From Planctomycetota bacterium (lineage in GTDB: Bacteria > Planctomycetota > PUPC01), in NCBI GenBank assembly GCA_003559755.1, contig PWKM01000352.1, positions 1 through 12,393 on the forward strand: DNA of 12,393 nucleotides, in the 5' to 3' direction. A program made the position numbers and the translations under genes. Shown in pieces: positions 1-6,789 of the stretch (its first letter is position 1; every line of letters begins with the position of its first letter). Under the pieces are notes generated by a model, which did not search any database, was not told the origin of the DNA, and saw only the letters and a list, made by a program, of their open reading frames with translations.

Positions 1-280
1 CCGCGAACTTCTCGATGGTGGCATCCCGGTTCGCCGATTGGCTGCGGTGTTTCTGCGAGGAGACCAGCAGCACACCTTCTTTATTGATCCGGGTTTTCAG
101 GCGTGACCGGATTCGTTGCTTCTGACCTTCGGACAAGCTCGGCGAGTTCTCGATGTCGAAGCGAAGGGTGACCCGGGTCTCGGAGGTGTTTACGTGCTGC
201 CCGCCCGGACCGCTGCTCCGCGAGGTGGTGAACTCGAGTTCGCTCTCGGGGATCGATAAGCGTCGGTGAATGCGTATCAC
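1..280 (-). CDS. arfB: ArfB/YaeJ-type peptidyl-tRNA hydrolase (ribosome rescue), partial, cut by left edge
   Basis: Reading the minus strand from GTG at 280 gives about 93 residues open to the window edge. Residues 21-36 read SSGPGGQHVNTSETRV, the class-I release-factor GGQ loop, in the short form without a codon-recognition domain. It continues with the basic RIRSRLKTRINKEG and SSQKHRSQSANR segments usual in ArfB. Family knowledge: ArfB binds stalled ribosomes lacking a codon in the A site and hydrolyses the peptidyl-tRNA through GGQ. The start is GTG, with GGGGGAA just upstream; I saw no better start. It lies 73 bases downstream of the phosphodiesterase stop on the same strand, so it may be read through from the operon or have its own promoter. 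The C-terminal basic tail that plugs the mRNA channel is outside the window. It could also be called prfH-like, but the short N-terminus favours ArfB. Confidence 0.9.
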   Translation of the reverse strand, partial: MIRIHRRLSIPESELEFTTSRSSGPGGQHVNTSETRVTLRFDIENSPSLSEGQKQRIRSRLKTRINKEGVLLVSSQKHRSQSANRDATIEKFA

Positions 281-308
281 AACGTTCCCCCGTCCGTGGG
301 TCGAATTT

Positions 309-330
309 GATTGTAGCGAATCGCTCAATC
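309..330. other. Inverted repeat between arfB and the phosphodiesterase gene
   Basis: GATTG and CAATC flank AGC/GCT around a GAATC loop, with one unpaired T on one side. This is a modest imperfect hairpin in the 73-base gap. There is no T-run on either side, so it is not a convincing intrinsic terminator; it might slow transcription or protect the 3' end of the operon mRNA. Confidence 0.35.
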
Positions 331-353
331 GGTTCAGCGTCCTGCGATGCGGC

Positions 354-1688
354 TTACCCGCTGGAGCCGAGCACCGCCTGGATCAGTGGTTCGGTAAGCT
401 GTGCGACGCCGAGCGGCCCGGCGGGGAGCTCGAGCGGCGGCTCGGCGAGAAGGACCGCTTCCCGCCCCGGTTGGTTGGGAGGAAGCCCGTGGCTGCCCCT
501 GATCAGTGAGGGATCGAGCGGGATCGAGCGCGTCTCCGGGTCGATGAACAGTTCGACCGGGTCGAATCCGGGTTTGCGGTGGATATCGACGGTCCGGGCG
601 AAATCCGGGGCGAGAGCCGGGTCCTCCCACCAGTAATATCCGAACCATGCGTCCTCTTCCGCCAAGAGCACCAAGTCGCCGCTGTTCGGGTGGTCGAGTC
701 CCAACTCGCGCAGCCGATGGTCCCGGGCGACCTCGGCCACGATGTCCATGTCGGCGAGAACGTCGGCCGCCTCATCCACGGCATCCGGTTCGGCGAACAC
801 GTGGGCGATCTGGTGATCGACCATCGCGAATGCCCGGCTGTTCTCCCGGTCGATCATCTCCGCCCCGTTGTTTTCCGAGACCTGCAGCAGCCCCGCCCGG
901 CGCAGGGCGACGTTGGGCAGATCAGCCCGTGAGACCGGGCACAGGGCGTATTCGGAGAGCAGGATCACGCGCGGCTTGACCGGCTTGAACGCCTTGCCCA
1001 GCCCGTTGATAAACTCGGCGACGGCCGCGTCGATCCGTCCGGCCTCGGTCCGAAGCTCGTCGCTGTCGGGACCGTGCCGCTGGCCCACGTAATCGAGATG
1101 AGGCACATAGACGAGCGAGAGGTCCGGCTTGAACCGGGCCAGTGTGCGCAGGCCGGCATCGAGAATCCACTGGCTCGATTCGAGCCCGGCCATCGGCCCC
1201 CAGTATCGGTGCAGGGGGAAGTGGTCCAGCTCGTCCACCAACTCCTGGTACAGGCCGTCCGGCCGCGAATCGCACCACGGGATCGTCCGGCCGTCCGGGG
1301 TGTGCTTCGGGTGCGGGTTGATGAAGATGTCGGCGGTGTTGGCCTTCAGTCCCTGGAAGAAGAGGACGGCGGTCCTGGCCCGCGGGTTCCGTTGTCGCAG
1401 CCGATCCCAGATGGCGGGCCGCTCGATCCGGTCGGCGGGCCACGTCCAGAGTGTCACCGAGCGGTCCGAACGGTCGAACAGGCCGTTCGCGATGATCCCA
1501 TGCCGGGCGGGCGGCACGCCGGTGACCAAGCTCACCTGGACCGGGCAGGTGACGGCGGGGGTGACCGGCACGACTTTCCGTACTCCGCCCGTTCGAAAGA
1601 TGCGGGCCAACTCGGGGAACAGGGGCGGCGAGTCGAAATGCTTTGGGACCGCGCCGACCAGGTCGATGACGACAATCGGTTCGCTCAT
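354..1688 (-). CDS. Nucleotide pyrophosphatase/phosphodiesterase-like alkaline-phosphatase-superfamily protein (EboF-like)
   Basis: This 444-residue protein has the type I phosphodiesterase/nucleotide pyrophosphatase fold signature. There is a candidate metal Asp near the N-terminus (D9), and PAVTCPVQVSLVTG with the likely nucleophile T47, followed by P-ARHGIIANG. Then come LDYVGQRHGP (D199, H205), LLSEYALCPVSR (E246, Y247) and a late DHQIAHVF (H292, H296). In ordinary NPPs the E246-Y247 site is Asp-His (SDHGM), so the metal set is altered; a phosphate ester or phosphonate may still be cut, but the substrate is unknown. No signal peptide is seen, so it should act in the cytoplasm. The start ATG overlaps the stop of the preceding isomerase gene as ATGA, and a GGAGGA Shine-Dalgarno sits inside that gene's end, which suggests translational coupling. 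Proteins of this kind close the ebo cluster in other bacteria (EboF). Enzyme class is fairly sure; the exact reaction is not. Confidence 0.85.
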   Translation of the reverse strand: MSEPIVVIDLVGAVPKHFDSPPLFPELARIFRTGGVRKVVPVTPAVTCPVQVSLVTGVPPARHGIIANGLFDRSDRSVTLWTWPADRIERPAIWDRLRQRNPRARTAVLFFQGLKANTADIFINPHPKHTPDGRTIPWCDSRPDGLYQELVDELDHFPLHRYWGPMAGLESSQWILDAGLRTLARFKPDLSLVYVPHLDYVGQRHGPDSDELRTEAGRIDAAVAEFINGLGKAFKPVKPRVILLSEYALCPVSRADLPNVALRRAGLLQVSENNGAEMIDRENSRAFAMVDHQIAHVFAEPDAVDEAADVLADMDIVAEVARDHRLRELGLDHPNSGDLVLLAEEDAWFGYYWWEDPALAPDFARTVDIHRKPGFDPVELFIDPETRSIPLDPSLIRGSHGLPPNQPGREAVLLAEPPLELPAGPLGVAQLTEPLIQAVLGSSG

Positions 1689-2518
1689 AGATATTCCTCC
1701 AGAATGTGCCTGGCTTCGGTGGCGACCACCACCGCATTATGACTGTGGCGGGAGAGTTCGACGCAGGCCGGGCCGGTATATCCGATCTCGCGGAACGCAC
1801 CGAAAATTGCTGCGAGATCGACCTCGCCCTCGCCGAAGAACAGATGATCGTGTACTCCCCGGCGCATGTCGTCCAGGTGTACGTTGGCGAGTTCATCTGC
1901 GTACAGGCGGATGAGTGAATCGGGAGCCCGGTTCTCGTTACACTGCAGGTGCCCGATGTCGATGGTCAGGCCGAAGTTGGGCCGGTCAACCGCCGCCGCC
2001 AGGTCCCGGTAGCCGGCCAGTCTGTCCACGAGCATCCCCGGCTCCGGCTCGAATGCGAGGGTGACGCCGCGATCGGCGGCATAGTCGGCAAGGCGGCGGC
2101 AAGAGTCGGCCAGCAGTTCGAGCGCGGTGCCCGCGCGCTGCCCGGCCGGGAGTGTCCCCGACCAGAAGCTGACCGCGCTCGAACCCAGCCCTTCGGCAAT
2201 ATCGACACAACGGGACAGGAACGAGAAACGCCGTTCCCGCCCGTCGGCAGTCGGGTCAAGCAGCGTGGGATGATGTTTCCGGCGCGGATTGAGGAGGAAC
2301 CGGGCACCCGTTTCGATGACGGAGTCGAGGCCCGTTGCTGCCAGGCGGTCGCGAGTCCGCTTTACCTGCTGCTTCCATTCGCTGTCGTACGGGTTGAGAA
2401 CGTGGTGGTCGACGGTGATTGCGACGCACCGATAGCCCAAGTCAGCAATGATCTCCAGGACATCGTCGAACCGGTGAAACGCGAAACCGTTCGTGTTGTA
2501 GCCGAGCAGCAAGGGCAA
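1685..2518 (-). CDS. Sugar phosphate isomerase/epimerase-like TIM barrel, second copy (EboE-position)
   Basis: The 277 residues form a xylose-isomerase-like (AP endonuclease 2 family) TIM barrel. The metal-site blocks are clear: FEPEPGML (E157), TIDIGHLQC (D187, H190), VHLDDM (H214), GEGEVDL at 229-235, and CVELSRHSH (E254). Related proteins isomerise or epimerise sugars, ketoses or inositol derivatives (IolE, IolI); the substrate here cannot be read from sequence. The start is TTG at 2518: the codon just before it in frame is TGA, so nothing earlier is possible, and GGGGG lies close upstream as a weak ribosome site. The gene begins 29 bases after the UbiA stop and ends in an ATGA overlap with the phosphodiesterase. 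It shares all metal motifs with the other TIM barrel three genes into the operon, so the two are distant paralogues. Confidence 0.85.
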   Translation of the reverse strand: MPLLLGYNTNGFAFHRFDDVLEIIADLGYRCVAITVDHHVLNPYDSEWKQQVKRTRDRLAATGLDSVIETGARFLLNPRRKHHPTLLDPTADGRERRFSFLSRCVDIAEGLGSSAVSFWSGTLPAGQRAGTALELLADSCRRLADYAADRGVTLAFEPEPGMLVDRLAGYRDLAAAVDRPNFGLTIDIGHLQCNENRAPDSLIRLYADELANVHLDDMRRGVHDHLFFGEGEVDLAAIFGAFREIGYTGPACVELSRHSHNAVVVATEARHILEEYL

Positions 2519-2547
2519 TCACCCCCGGAAACAGGACGCAGACGCTG

Positions 2548-3474
2548 TCAGGTCACGTGCGAACTTCTTCGCAGCAAGAACAACGGGACCAACAGTCCCA
2601 GTATACAAACCATCCCCAGGATGCGAAAGTGGGCCAGGGCGACCAGGGCTTGAAGCGGCACGATCCCCAGCAGCAGCGCTCGGACGACCTTCCGAACGTC
2701 ACCGGCCAGCCAAATGGCCCGGACCACGGTTCCCGCGACGATCAGAAGAATGAGCCCAAAGATGGCCTGAAGGAAAACCAGCGGGCCGGCGGTGAAGCCG
2801 ACCAGTTCGCCCCATGCCTCCCGTGTAAAGCGGAGTTGAAGAGCGATAATCAGTACGGCGGTGAGCAAGCCCCCGGCCGTCGCGATCGCCAGCGGTCCGC
2901 GCCTTCGCTGCTCGTCGGCCTCGAATCGAGCGAGCCAGGTGATGCCGGCCACATAGACAACAATCGGCAGTGCGGCGGGCAGGTAGAACAGAATCGCCAG
3001 CGGGGCTCCGATTGTCAGCCCGAGGACGACGTTCAGCCCCCGGCAGACGGCCATGTTTGCCGGGCCGACCGGGCTGCTTTTCAACACGAAGTCGTAGCCG
3101 AGCACGGCGACGGCGATCGACGCGGCCACGACAAAGGACGTGCGACCAAGAAACAGGGCGCCGATCACACCGAGCACGAGGAGGACGATGCCGACTGTGG
3201 CCGCCGCCGACCGGGATATCTCGCCTGCGGCAAGCGGGCGATGTGCGTTGTGCTCCCGGTCCCAGGCCACGTCGTGGACGTCGTTCAGAATCATTCCGGC
3301 GGAGTATAAAGCGAGCGAGATGCCGCTCACCGCCAGCGCTTCGACTGAAAACAAACGCCCGACCAGTGCCGCGCCCAGCCAGACATCGGCCAGGGCCGTG
3401 GGCAGGGCGGCAACGCGGACGAGCCGCAGCCAGGCCGATGACCCGCCCCCCCTTGTTTCTCCACCATTGTTCAT
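2548..3474 (-). CDS. UbiA-superfamily membrane prenyltransferase (EboC-like)
   Basis: From ATG at 3474 the protein has 308 residues and about eight or nine hydrophobic spans, typical of UbiA. The first Asp-rich motif is intact, NDVHDVAWD at 64-72, followed by HNAHRPLAAGEIS, the usual N/H-RPL-G-IS stretch. The second Asp-rich site is weak: only RFEADEQRR near 183-191 lies where DxxxD is expected. UbiA enzymes move a prenyl chain from its diphosphate to an acceptor in the membrane; EboC members have no proven acceptor. I chose ATG 3474 because the same frame runs on upstream to 3786 only as out-of-frame reading of the preceding gene, which is Arg/Pro-rich there. The gap to that gene is 44 bases. 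A run of seven C at 3446-3452 falls in the N-terminal codons, a place where indel errors are possible. Confidence 0.88.
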   Translation of the reverse strand: MNNGGETRGGGSSAWLRLVRVAALPTALADVWLGAALVGRLFSVEALAVSGISLALYSAGMILNDVHDVAWDREHNAHRPLAAGEISRSAAATVGIVLLVLGVIGALFLGRTSFVVAASIAVAVLGYDFVLKSSPVGPANMAVCRGLNVVLGLTIGAPLAILFYLPAALPIVVYVAGITWLARFEADEQRRRGPLAIATAGGLLTAVLIIALQLRFTREAWGELVGFTAGPLVFLQAIFGLILLIVAGTVVRAIWLAGDVRKVVRALLLGIVPLQALVALAHFRILGMVCILGLLVPLFLLRRSSHVT

Positions 3475-3518
3475 CTTCGGACGGGCAGCCGTTCTTTGAT
3501 TGGTGTTTTCGCCCGCGC

Positions 3519-4355
3519 TCAATCGAGCAATCCGTGGGTTTTCAGGTATGACATCGCCGCCTCCGCCGTTTCGCGGGGCGCGTCCTGGTAGGGATACAAC
3601 TCGACAGTGATCCATCCGTCGTAGCCGCGATTGCCCAGCGCCCTGACAATGCCGGGCAGGTCGATCGATCCTTCGCCGGGCAGGAGATGTCGATGCTCGC
3701 GGGTCGGGGCGATGTCTTCGAGGTGGACGTGACGGGCGTGTGCGGCCAGCGAGTCGAACGCATCCACCGGGTCTTCGCCCACGCAATAGAAGTGGCCGAT
3801 GTCGAAATTCAGACCGAGGCGTTGATGGGTTATCCGGCCGGCGAACTCGAGGTACTGGTCGGTTCGCTCGATGAGCAGATCGGGCTCCGGCTCGACGAGC
3901 AGGTCGACGCCGGTCTGTTCGGCGACCGGGAGCACGGTCTCGATGCCCTGCAAGAAGGTATCCATCGCCGCCTGGCGGGACATTCCGCCGGGGATGTGCC
4001 CGCCCGGCTCGGTGCTGATGTTTGCCGCCCCCAGATCGCGGGCGATCCGAAGGGCGTCCTTGGTGTGTTCTATCCGCTGCCTGCGGACGTCTTCGTCTGG
4101 TTCGAGCCAGGACGGGTGCCAGGTGTCGCCCACGGCGCTCATCGGGAATGCGTTGCAGTTAGAGACCGTGAGGCCCGCCTGTTCGATAGCCAGCCGGGCA
4201 GTATCAATCCGGTCCGGCCCGGCGTCGGCGGGGAACAGGTGAGGGGCGTCGAGCATGACTTCGACGCCGTCGTAGCCGATCTCGGCGATGGCAGCGAGCG
4301 CCTCTTCGAGCGACACGCTGGTGAAGGCGTTGGTGCTGAACGCAAAGCGTATCAT
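3519..4355 (-). CDS. Sugar phosphate isomerase/epimerase-like TIM barrel, first copy
   Basis: The protein is 278 residues from ATG 4355, with GGAGTGA about five bases upstream as ribosome site; the frame continues to 4544 but that extension is low-complexity shadow sequence. It is a xylose-isomerase-like TIM barrel: MIRFAFSTNAF opens strand 1, then EIGYDGVEVM, STEPGGH, LLVEPEPDLL (E155), NFDIGHFYC (D185, H188), VHLEDI (H211), LPGEGSIDL and TVELYPYQD (E252). These are the divalent-metal ligands of the family. Relatives convert sugars, sugar acids or inositol derivatives by keto-enol steps; the substrate is not known here. The neighbour upstream is the TatD-like hydrolase, 58 bases away, and UbiA follows. 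Since the operon starts with an inositol-phosphate synthase, a cyclitol-derived substrate is a fair guess, no more. Confidence 0.87.
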   Translation of the reverse strand: MIRFAFSTNAFTSVSLEEALAAIAEIGYDGVEVMLDAPHLFPADAGPDRIDTARLAIEQAGLTVSNCNAFPMSAVGDTWHPSWLEPDEDVRRQRIEHTKDALRIARDLGAANISTEPGGHIPGGMSRQAAMDTFLQGIETVLPVAEQTGVDLLVEPEPDLLIERTDQYLEFAGRITHQRLGLNFDIGHFYCVGEDPVDAFDSLAAHARHVHLEDIAPTREHRHLLPGEGSIDLPGIVRALGNRGYDGWITVELYPYQDAPRETAEAAMSYLKTHGLLD

Positions 4356-4413
4356 CGGGTCACTCCGGGTTCCACCAGGACGGAGCCGAGCCGGGACCCG
4401 TCCGCGGTATGCA

Positions 4414-5250
4414 TCATCGCTGGAACGTTTCGGGCCGCTGCGGCTCGAAGTCGAGCTGCGGTTGGAATTTCGGCGTCTGGCTGTAGAACTCGAGCGGGTT
4501 GTGGTAGAGCAGCTTCTCGATCTCGTCGGCGTCGAACCCGGCATCGGTCATGTTCTCTGCGACTTTGCCCAGCGCGGCGGGGTCTGAGATGCCCCAGTCG
4601 GCCGATGAGTTGACCATCACCTTGTCGGTGCCGTATTCGTTCAGCATGTTGATCACCCGTTCCGGATTGAGCTTGCTGTACGGGTAAACGGTCAGTCCCG
4701 CCCAGCAGTCGAGCGGGGCAACGAGGTCAATTGTGTCCTCGGTATTGTGATCGATGTCGACTCGGGAGAGGTCGATGTCCTCGGCTGTTAGAATCTCGAT
4801 GATTCGCTCGACCCCCTTGCGCTTGTTCCGATGCGGGCTATGGACCATGATCGGCAAGTCGCGCTCCTCGGCCATGTGGAGCTGCCGGACGAACGCTTCT
4901 TCCTCGTTCGGGGTGATTTCGTTGAACCCGATTTCGCCAACGCAGATGCAGCGGGGATGGTCGAGGTATCGACCGATCCCGTCGAGGGTTTCCTGTGCCA
5001 ATTCGGCGTTATCGGCTTCCTTGGGATTGACCGAGATGCAGGCCCAGTGGTCAATGCCGAATCGCTGCCCTCGGATCGTCTCGAAGTCGAGAATCAGGTC
5101 GAAATAGTCGTAAAAGGTCCCGGGGTAGTTCCGTGGGGAGCCCAACCAGAATGCGGGCTCGACACAACAGCGTATGCCGGCCTCGTACATCGCCTGATAG
5201 TCGTCGGTGGTGCGGGAGAGCATGTGTACGTGCGGTTCCACAATGGTCAT
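4414..5250 (-). CDS. TatD-family metal-dependent hydrolase (EboB-like)
   Basis: From ATG 5250 the protein has 278 residues and the amidohydrolase metal ligands expected of TatD: HVH at 7-9 after the first strand, GEIG with E106, MVHSPH with H137, DIDHNTE with H168, and NSSADWG with D218. TatD members are metal-dependent phosphoesterases, often nucleases, but this divergent branch is the one associated with ebo clusters as EboB, where the substrate is unproven. The start is set by a perfect AAGGAGG (5256-5262) five bases before ATG; a TTG 24 bases further up (5274) would put that Shine-Dalgarno inside the gene. It follows the inositol-phosphate synthase stop by 20 bases and precedes the first TIM barrel by 58 bases, so it is in the same operon. 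Confidence 0.87.
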   Translation of the reverse strand: MTIVEPHVHMLSRTTDDYQAMYEAGIRCCVEPAFWLGSPRNYPGTFYDYFDLILDFETIRGQRFGIDHWACISVNPKEADNAELAQETLDGIGRYLDHPRCICVGEIGFNEITPNEEEAFVRQLHMAEERDLPIMVHSPHRNKRKGVERIIEILTAEDIDLSRVDIDHNTEDTIDLVAPLDCWAGLTVYPYSKLNPERVINMLNEYGTDKVMVNSSADWGISDPAALGKVAENMTDAGFDADEIEKLLYHNPLEFYSQTPKFQPQLDFEPQRPETFQR

Positions 5251-5255
5251 CACGG

Positions 5256-5262
5256 CCTCCTT
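5256..5262 (-). promoter_or_regulatory. Strong Shine-Dalgarno of the TatD-like gene
   Basis: AAGGAGG on the minus strand, five bases from ATG 5250. It is the best ribosome site in the operon and decides the start of this gene. Confidence 0.75.
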
Positions 5263-5270
5263 TCCGGGCT

Positions 5271-6458
5271 TCAACTCGACAGATAATCGGCAAGCATCGC
5301 GAACTGTTTGAACATGTCCTGCTCATCGGTGCCCATTGGGCTTTTGAAGAAGCAGGCCGTGTGAGTCATCACACCGGCTTCGCTTCGCTGCTGGGCCAGG
5401 GCCGCCAGGCGGATGAGGTCCAGAACCAAGGGAGCGGCGAGCATCGAGTCGCAGCCCTGCCAGATGAACTGCATCATCATCTTTGTGCCCAGGAATCCCT
5501 CGAAGTGGACGTGGTCCCAGGCCGTCTTCTAGTCGCCCATCGACCGGATGTTCTCGATGGTGACCAGTGTCTGGGGCGAGTAACCGACGATCTGTTGGAT
5601 CAGATGGTCCTTGCTCTTCACCTTGCTCGATTTGTTTACAGGGTCGTCCAGGACGACGGCATCGCGGTTGCCGAAGATGTTGTGTCCGACCCAACTCAGG
5701 ACCTTCAGGTTCCGCATGGCGAAGAGCGGGGCGATGACCGATTTGCACAGGGTCTCGCCCGTCTTGCCGTCCGAGCCGGCGACCAGCCCGCCGGTCGATT
5801 TCGCCAGTTCGAGCAGGGCGGGTACATCGGGACCGATGCTGGGCGTGAAGTTGATGAACGCCCCGCCCAGCTCGAGTGTGGCCAGGCAATAGAGCGAACT
5901 GGCGGGCAGTGGCACGCTTCCCGCCTTGCCCAGGGCTTCCCGCAAGGTGTCCAGCGACTGGTGGCACGCATGTGGGGGGAAGGGGGGCTCGGTACTCTGA
6001 AGGTTGACCACGATTAAGTGGTCTGCGCCGACGTCGTTCAGGAATTCCGAGAGGTCTTCACGAATGCGGGCGACGATATCGGCGGGCTTCTCTTCATCGA
6101 TCAGCGGCAGGTCCGCCATCTCCTCCACGGGCTTTCCGCATCCCACCGCAGTTCCCGGGCGTATGTGCTGTTCGACTTCGGCCAGCGGTTCCCGGGCTGC
6201 TTCGATCAGTTCCGACGACAACAGGCCGGATGTCTGGTGTAGTGATTCGAGTTCGCCGACCAGGTTCGGCTGTCGCACCTCGTGGCCGCCGAACGCGATA
6301 TCCTTGAAGTTGCAGAACGGTGTCTCGCTGAACTGGGGAAGGGCCGTGACCAGGCCCGTCGCTGATGTTCTGTTATCTGCGAGTGCCACAGCTCCGGCCA
6401 TCGCCGTGGTGGCGACAGAGCCGGATGCTCCCACGATCCAAACGCCGATCTTTGCCAT
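5271..6458 (-). CDS. myo-Inositol-1(3)-phosphate synthase, frame interrupted by an in-frame TAG
   Basis: This enzyme turns glucose 6-phosphate into inositol 3-phosphate with NAD. The N-terminal Rossmann motif is clear (IVGASGSVATT, 8-18), with VVNLQSTEPP at 150-159. The family block GSDGKTGETL at 228-237 is followed by MRNLKVLSWVG and NIFGNRD. The frame from ATG 6458 runs 309 codons to MGD, meets TAG (codon 310), then continues without shift as KTAWDHVHFEGFLG, FIWQGCDS, LAAPLVLDL to a TGA at 5271. Relatives read GDWKTAWDH here, so TAG stands for TGG by one base. If real and not read through, the protein ends at residue 309 and loses a conserved C-terminal block of about 85 residues, so it would probably be inactive. 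A sequencing or assembly error is equally possible. The start has AGGAGA six bases upstream. It is the first gene of the ebo-like operon. Confidence 0.9.
5529..5531 (-). other. In-frame amber codon inside the inositol-phosphate synthase gene
   Basis: The minus strand reads GGC GAC TAG AAG ACG GCC TGG. Protein similarity resumes in the same frame directly after TAG, so this is a substitution and not an indel. No gene in the window uses TAG as its end codon. Confidence 0.85.
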
Positions 6459-6466
6459 TGTTCTCC

Positions 6467-6504
6467 TATCCGATTGGGGCCATATCCAGCAGTGTTCTAT
6501 CCAG
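6467..6504 (-). repeat. Three spaced GGATA boxes in the operon leader
   Basis: On the minus strand GGATA occurs three times, at 6467-6471, 6483-6487 and 6498-6502, with starts 16 and 15 bases apart; two copies extend to CTGGATA. They lie between the predicted transcription start and the first ATG, so they would be in the mRNA leader or could bind a regulator. The last box is next to the Shine-Dalgarno. Chance is not excluded. Confidence 0.4.
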
Positions 6505-6526
6505 AGCGCATTGGCCGTACGTGCTT

Positions 6527-6555
6527 ACTGTAGATTCGGCGGGTTGTCATGTCAA
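6527..6555 (-). promoter_or_regulatory. Sigma-70-like promoter of the ebo-like operon
   Basis: On the minus strand a perfect -35 TTGACA (6550-6555) is separated by exactly 17 bases from TACAGT (6527-6532), a four-of-six match to TATAAT. Transcription would start near 6520, leaving a leader of about 60 bases before ATG 6458. Confidence 0.65.
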
Positions 6556-6618
6556 GCCGTCGCGCCTGCGCCTGCGTGAGATGTGCTATGGCATGCGCCG
6601 TTCTGCCAATGCTGACCT

Positions 6619-6670
6619 GCTTCGTCTAACGAAGCTCAGCCGCGTCGGGTTCGATAATCCTGGTGGCGGC
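6619..6670. other. Pair of adjacent hairpins in the divergent region
   Basis: The first is GCTTCG-TCTAA-CGAAGC (6619-6635), a perfect six-base stem. The second has GCCGC/GCGGC (6639-6643, 6666-6670) enclosing GGGTT-CGAT-AATCC (6647-6660) with one G-U pair. Neither is followed by a T-run in either direction. They may be a small RNA, a regulator site or chance; I cannot tell. Confidence 0.3.
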
Positions 6671-6717
6671 TGTTTGTGGGGGGCTGCCCGGGAGATTCGA
6701 ATTTTTCCAAAGTTTTA

Positions 6718-6746
6718 TTGCAATCGGCCGGCCCGTGGATTAACAT
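6718..6746 (+). promoter_or_regulatory. Candidate sigma-70-like promoter of the diadenylate cyclase gene
   Basis: TTGCAA (6718-6723), a 17-base spacer and TAACAT (6741-6746), each four of six to consensus. The start would fall near 6753, about 37 bases before ATG 6790. An AT-rich tract at 6697-6719 precedes it and could act as an UP element. Confidence 0.45.
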
Positions 6747-6789
6747 TTCTGGTTAGCGACGACAGGAACTGATCTGCGTGGAGGAGAGC

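Larger units (their letters stand above)
6459..6789. other. Divergent intergenic region (331 bases) between the ebo-like operon and the c-di-AMP synthase gene
   Basis: No protein-coding gene is convincing here; open frames crossing it lack similarity and run into the neighbouring genes. It holds the minus-strand operon promoter (6527-6555), the plus-strand promoter (6718-6746), three TATCC boxes near the operon start and two nested hairpins in the middle. I looked for a tRNA around the TTCGA at 6650 but the arms do not fold as one. Confidence 0.7.

Noticed and set aside
309..330. Intrinsic terminator after the ebo-like operon
   Set aside because: The hairpin is imperfect and has no T-run, so it is kept only as an inverted repeat.
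1074..1914. Long plus-strand open frames over the phosphodiesterase gene
   Set aside because: They are antisense to a well-supported gene, lack family motifs and are a normal by-product of GC-rich third positions.
1949..2653. Plus-strand open frame of 234 codons
   Set aside because: It crosses the TIM barrel and UbiA genes antisense, with no recognisable domain.
5133..6017. Plus-strand open frame of 294 codons over the inositol-phosphate synthase
   Set aside because: Antisense to conserved coding sequence, including the intact frame on both sides of the TAG; no motifs.
6638..6670. Possible tRNA because of a TTCGAT loop
   Set aside because: No five-base T-stem with a seven-base loop, no anticodon or D arm of the right spacing on either strand.
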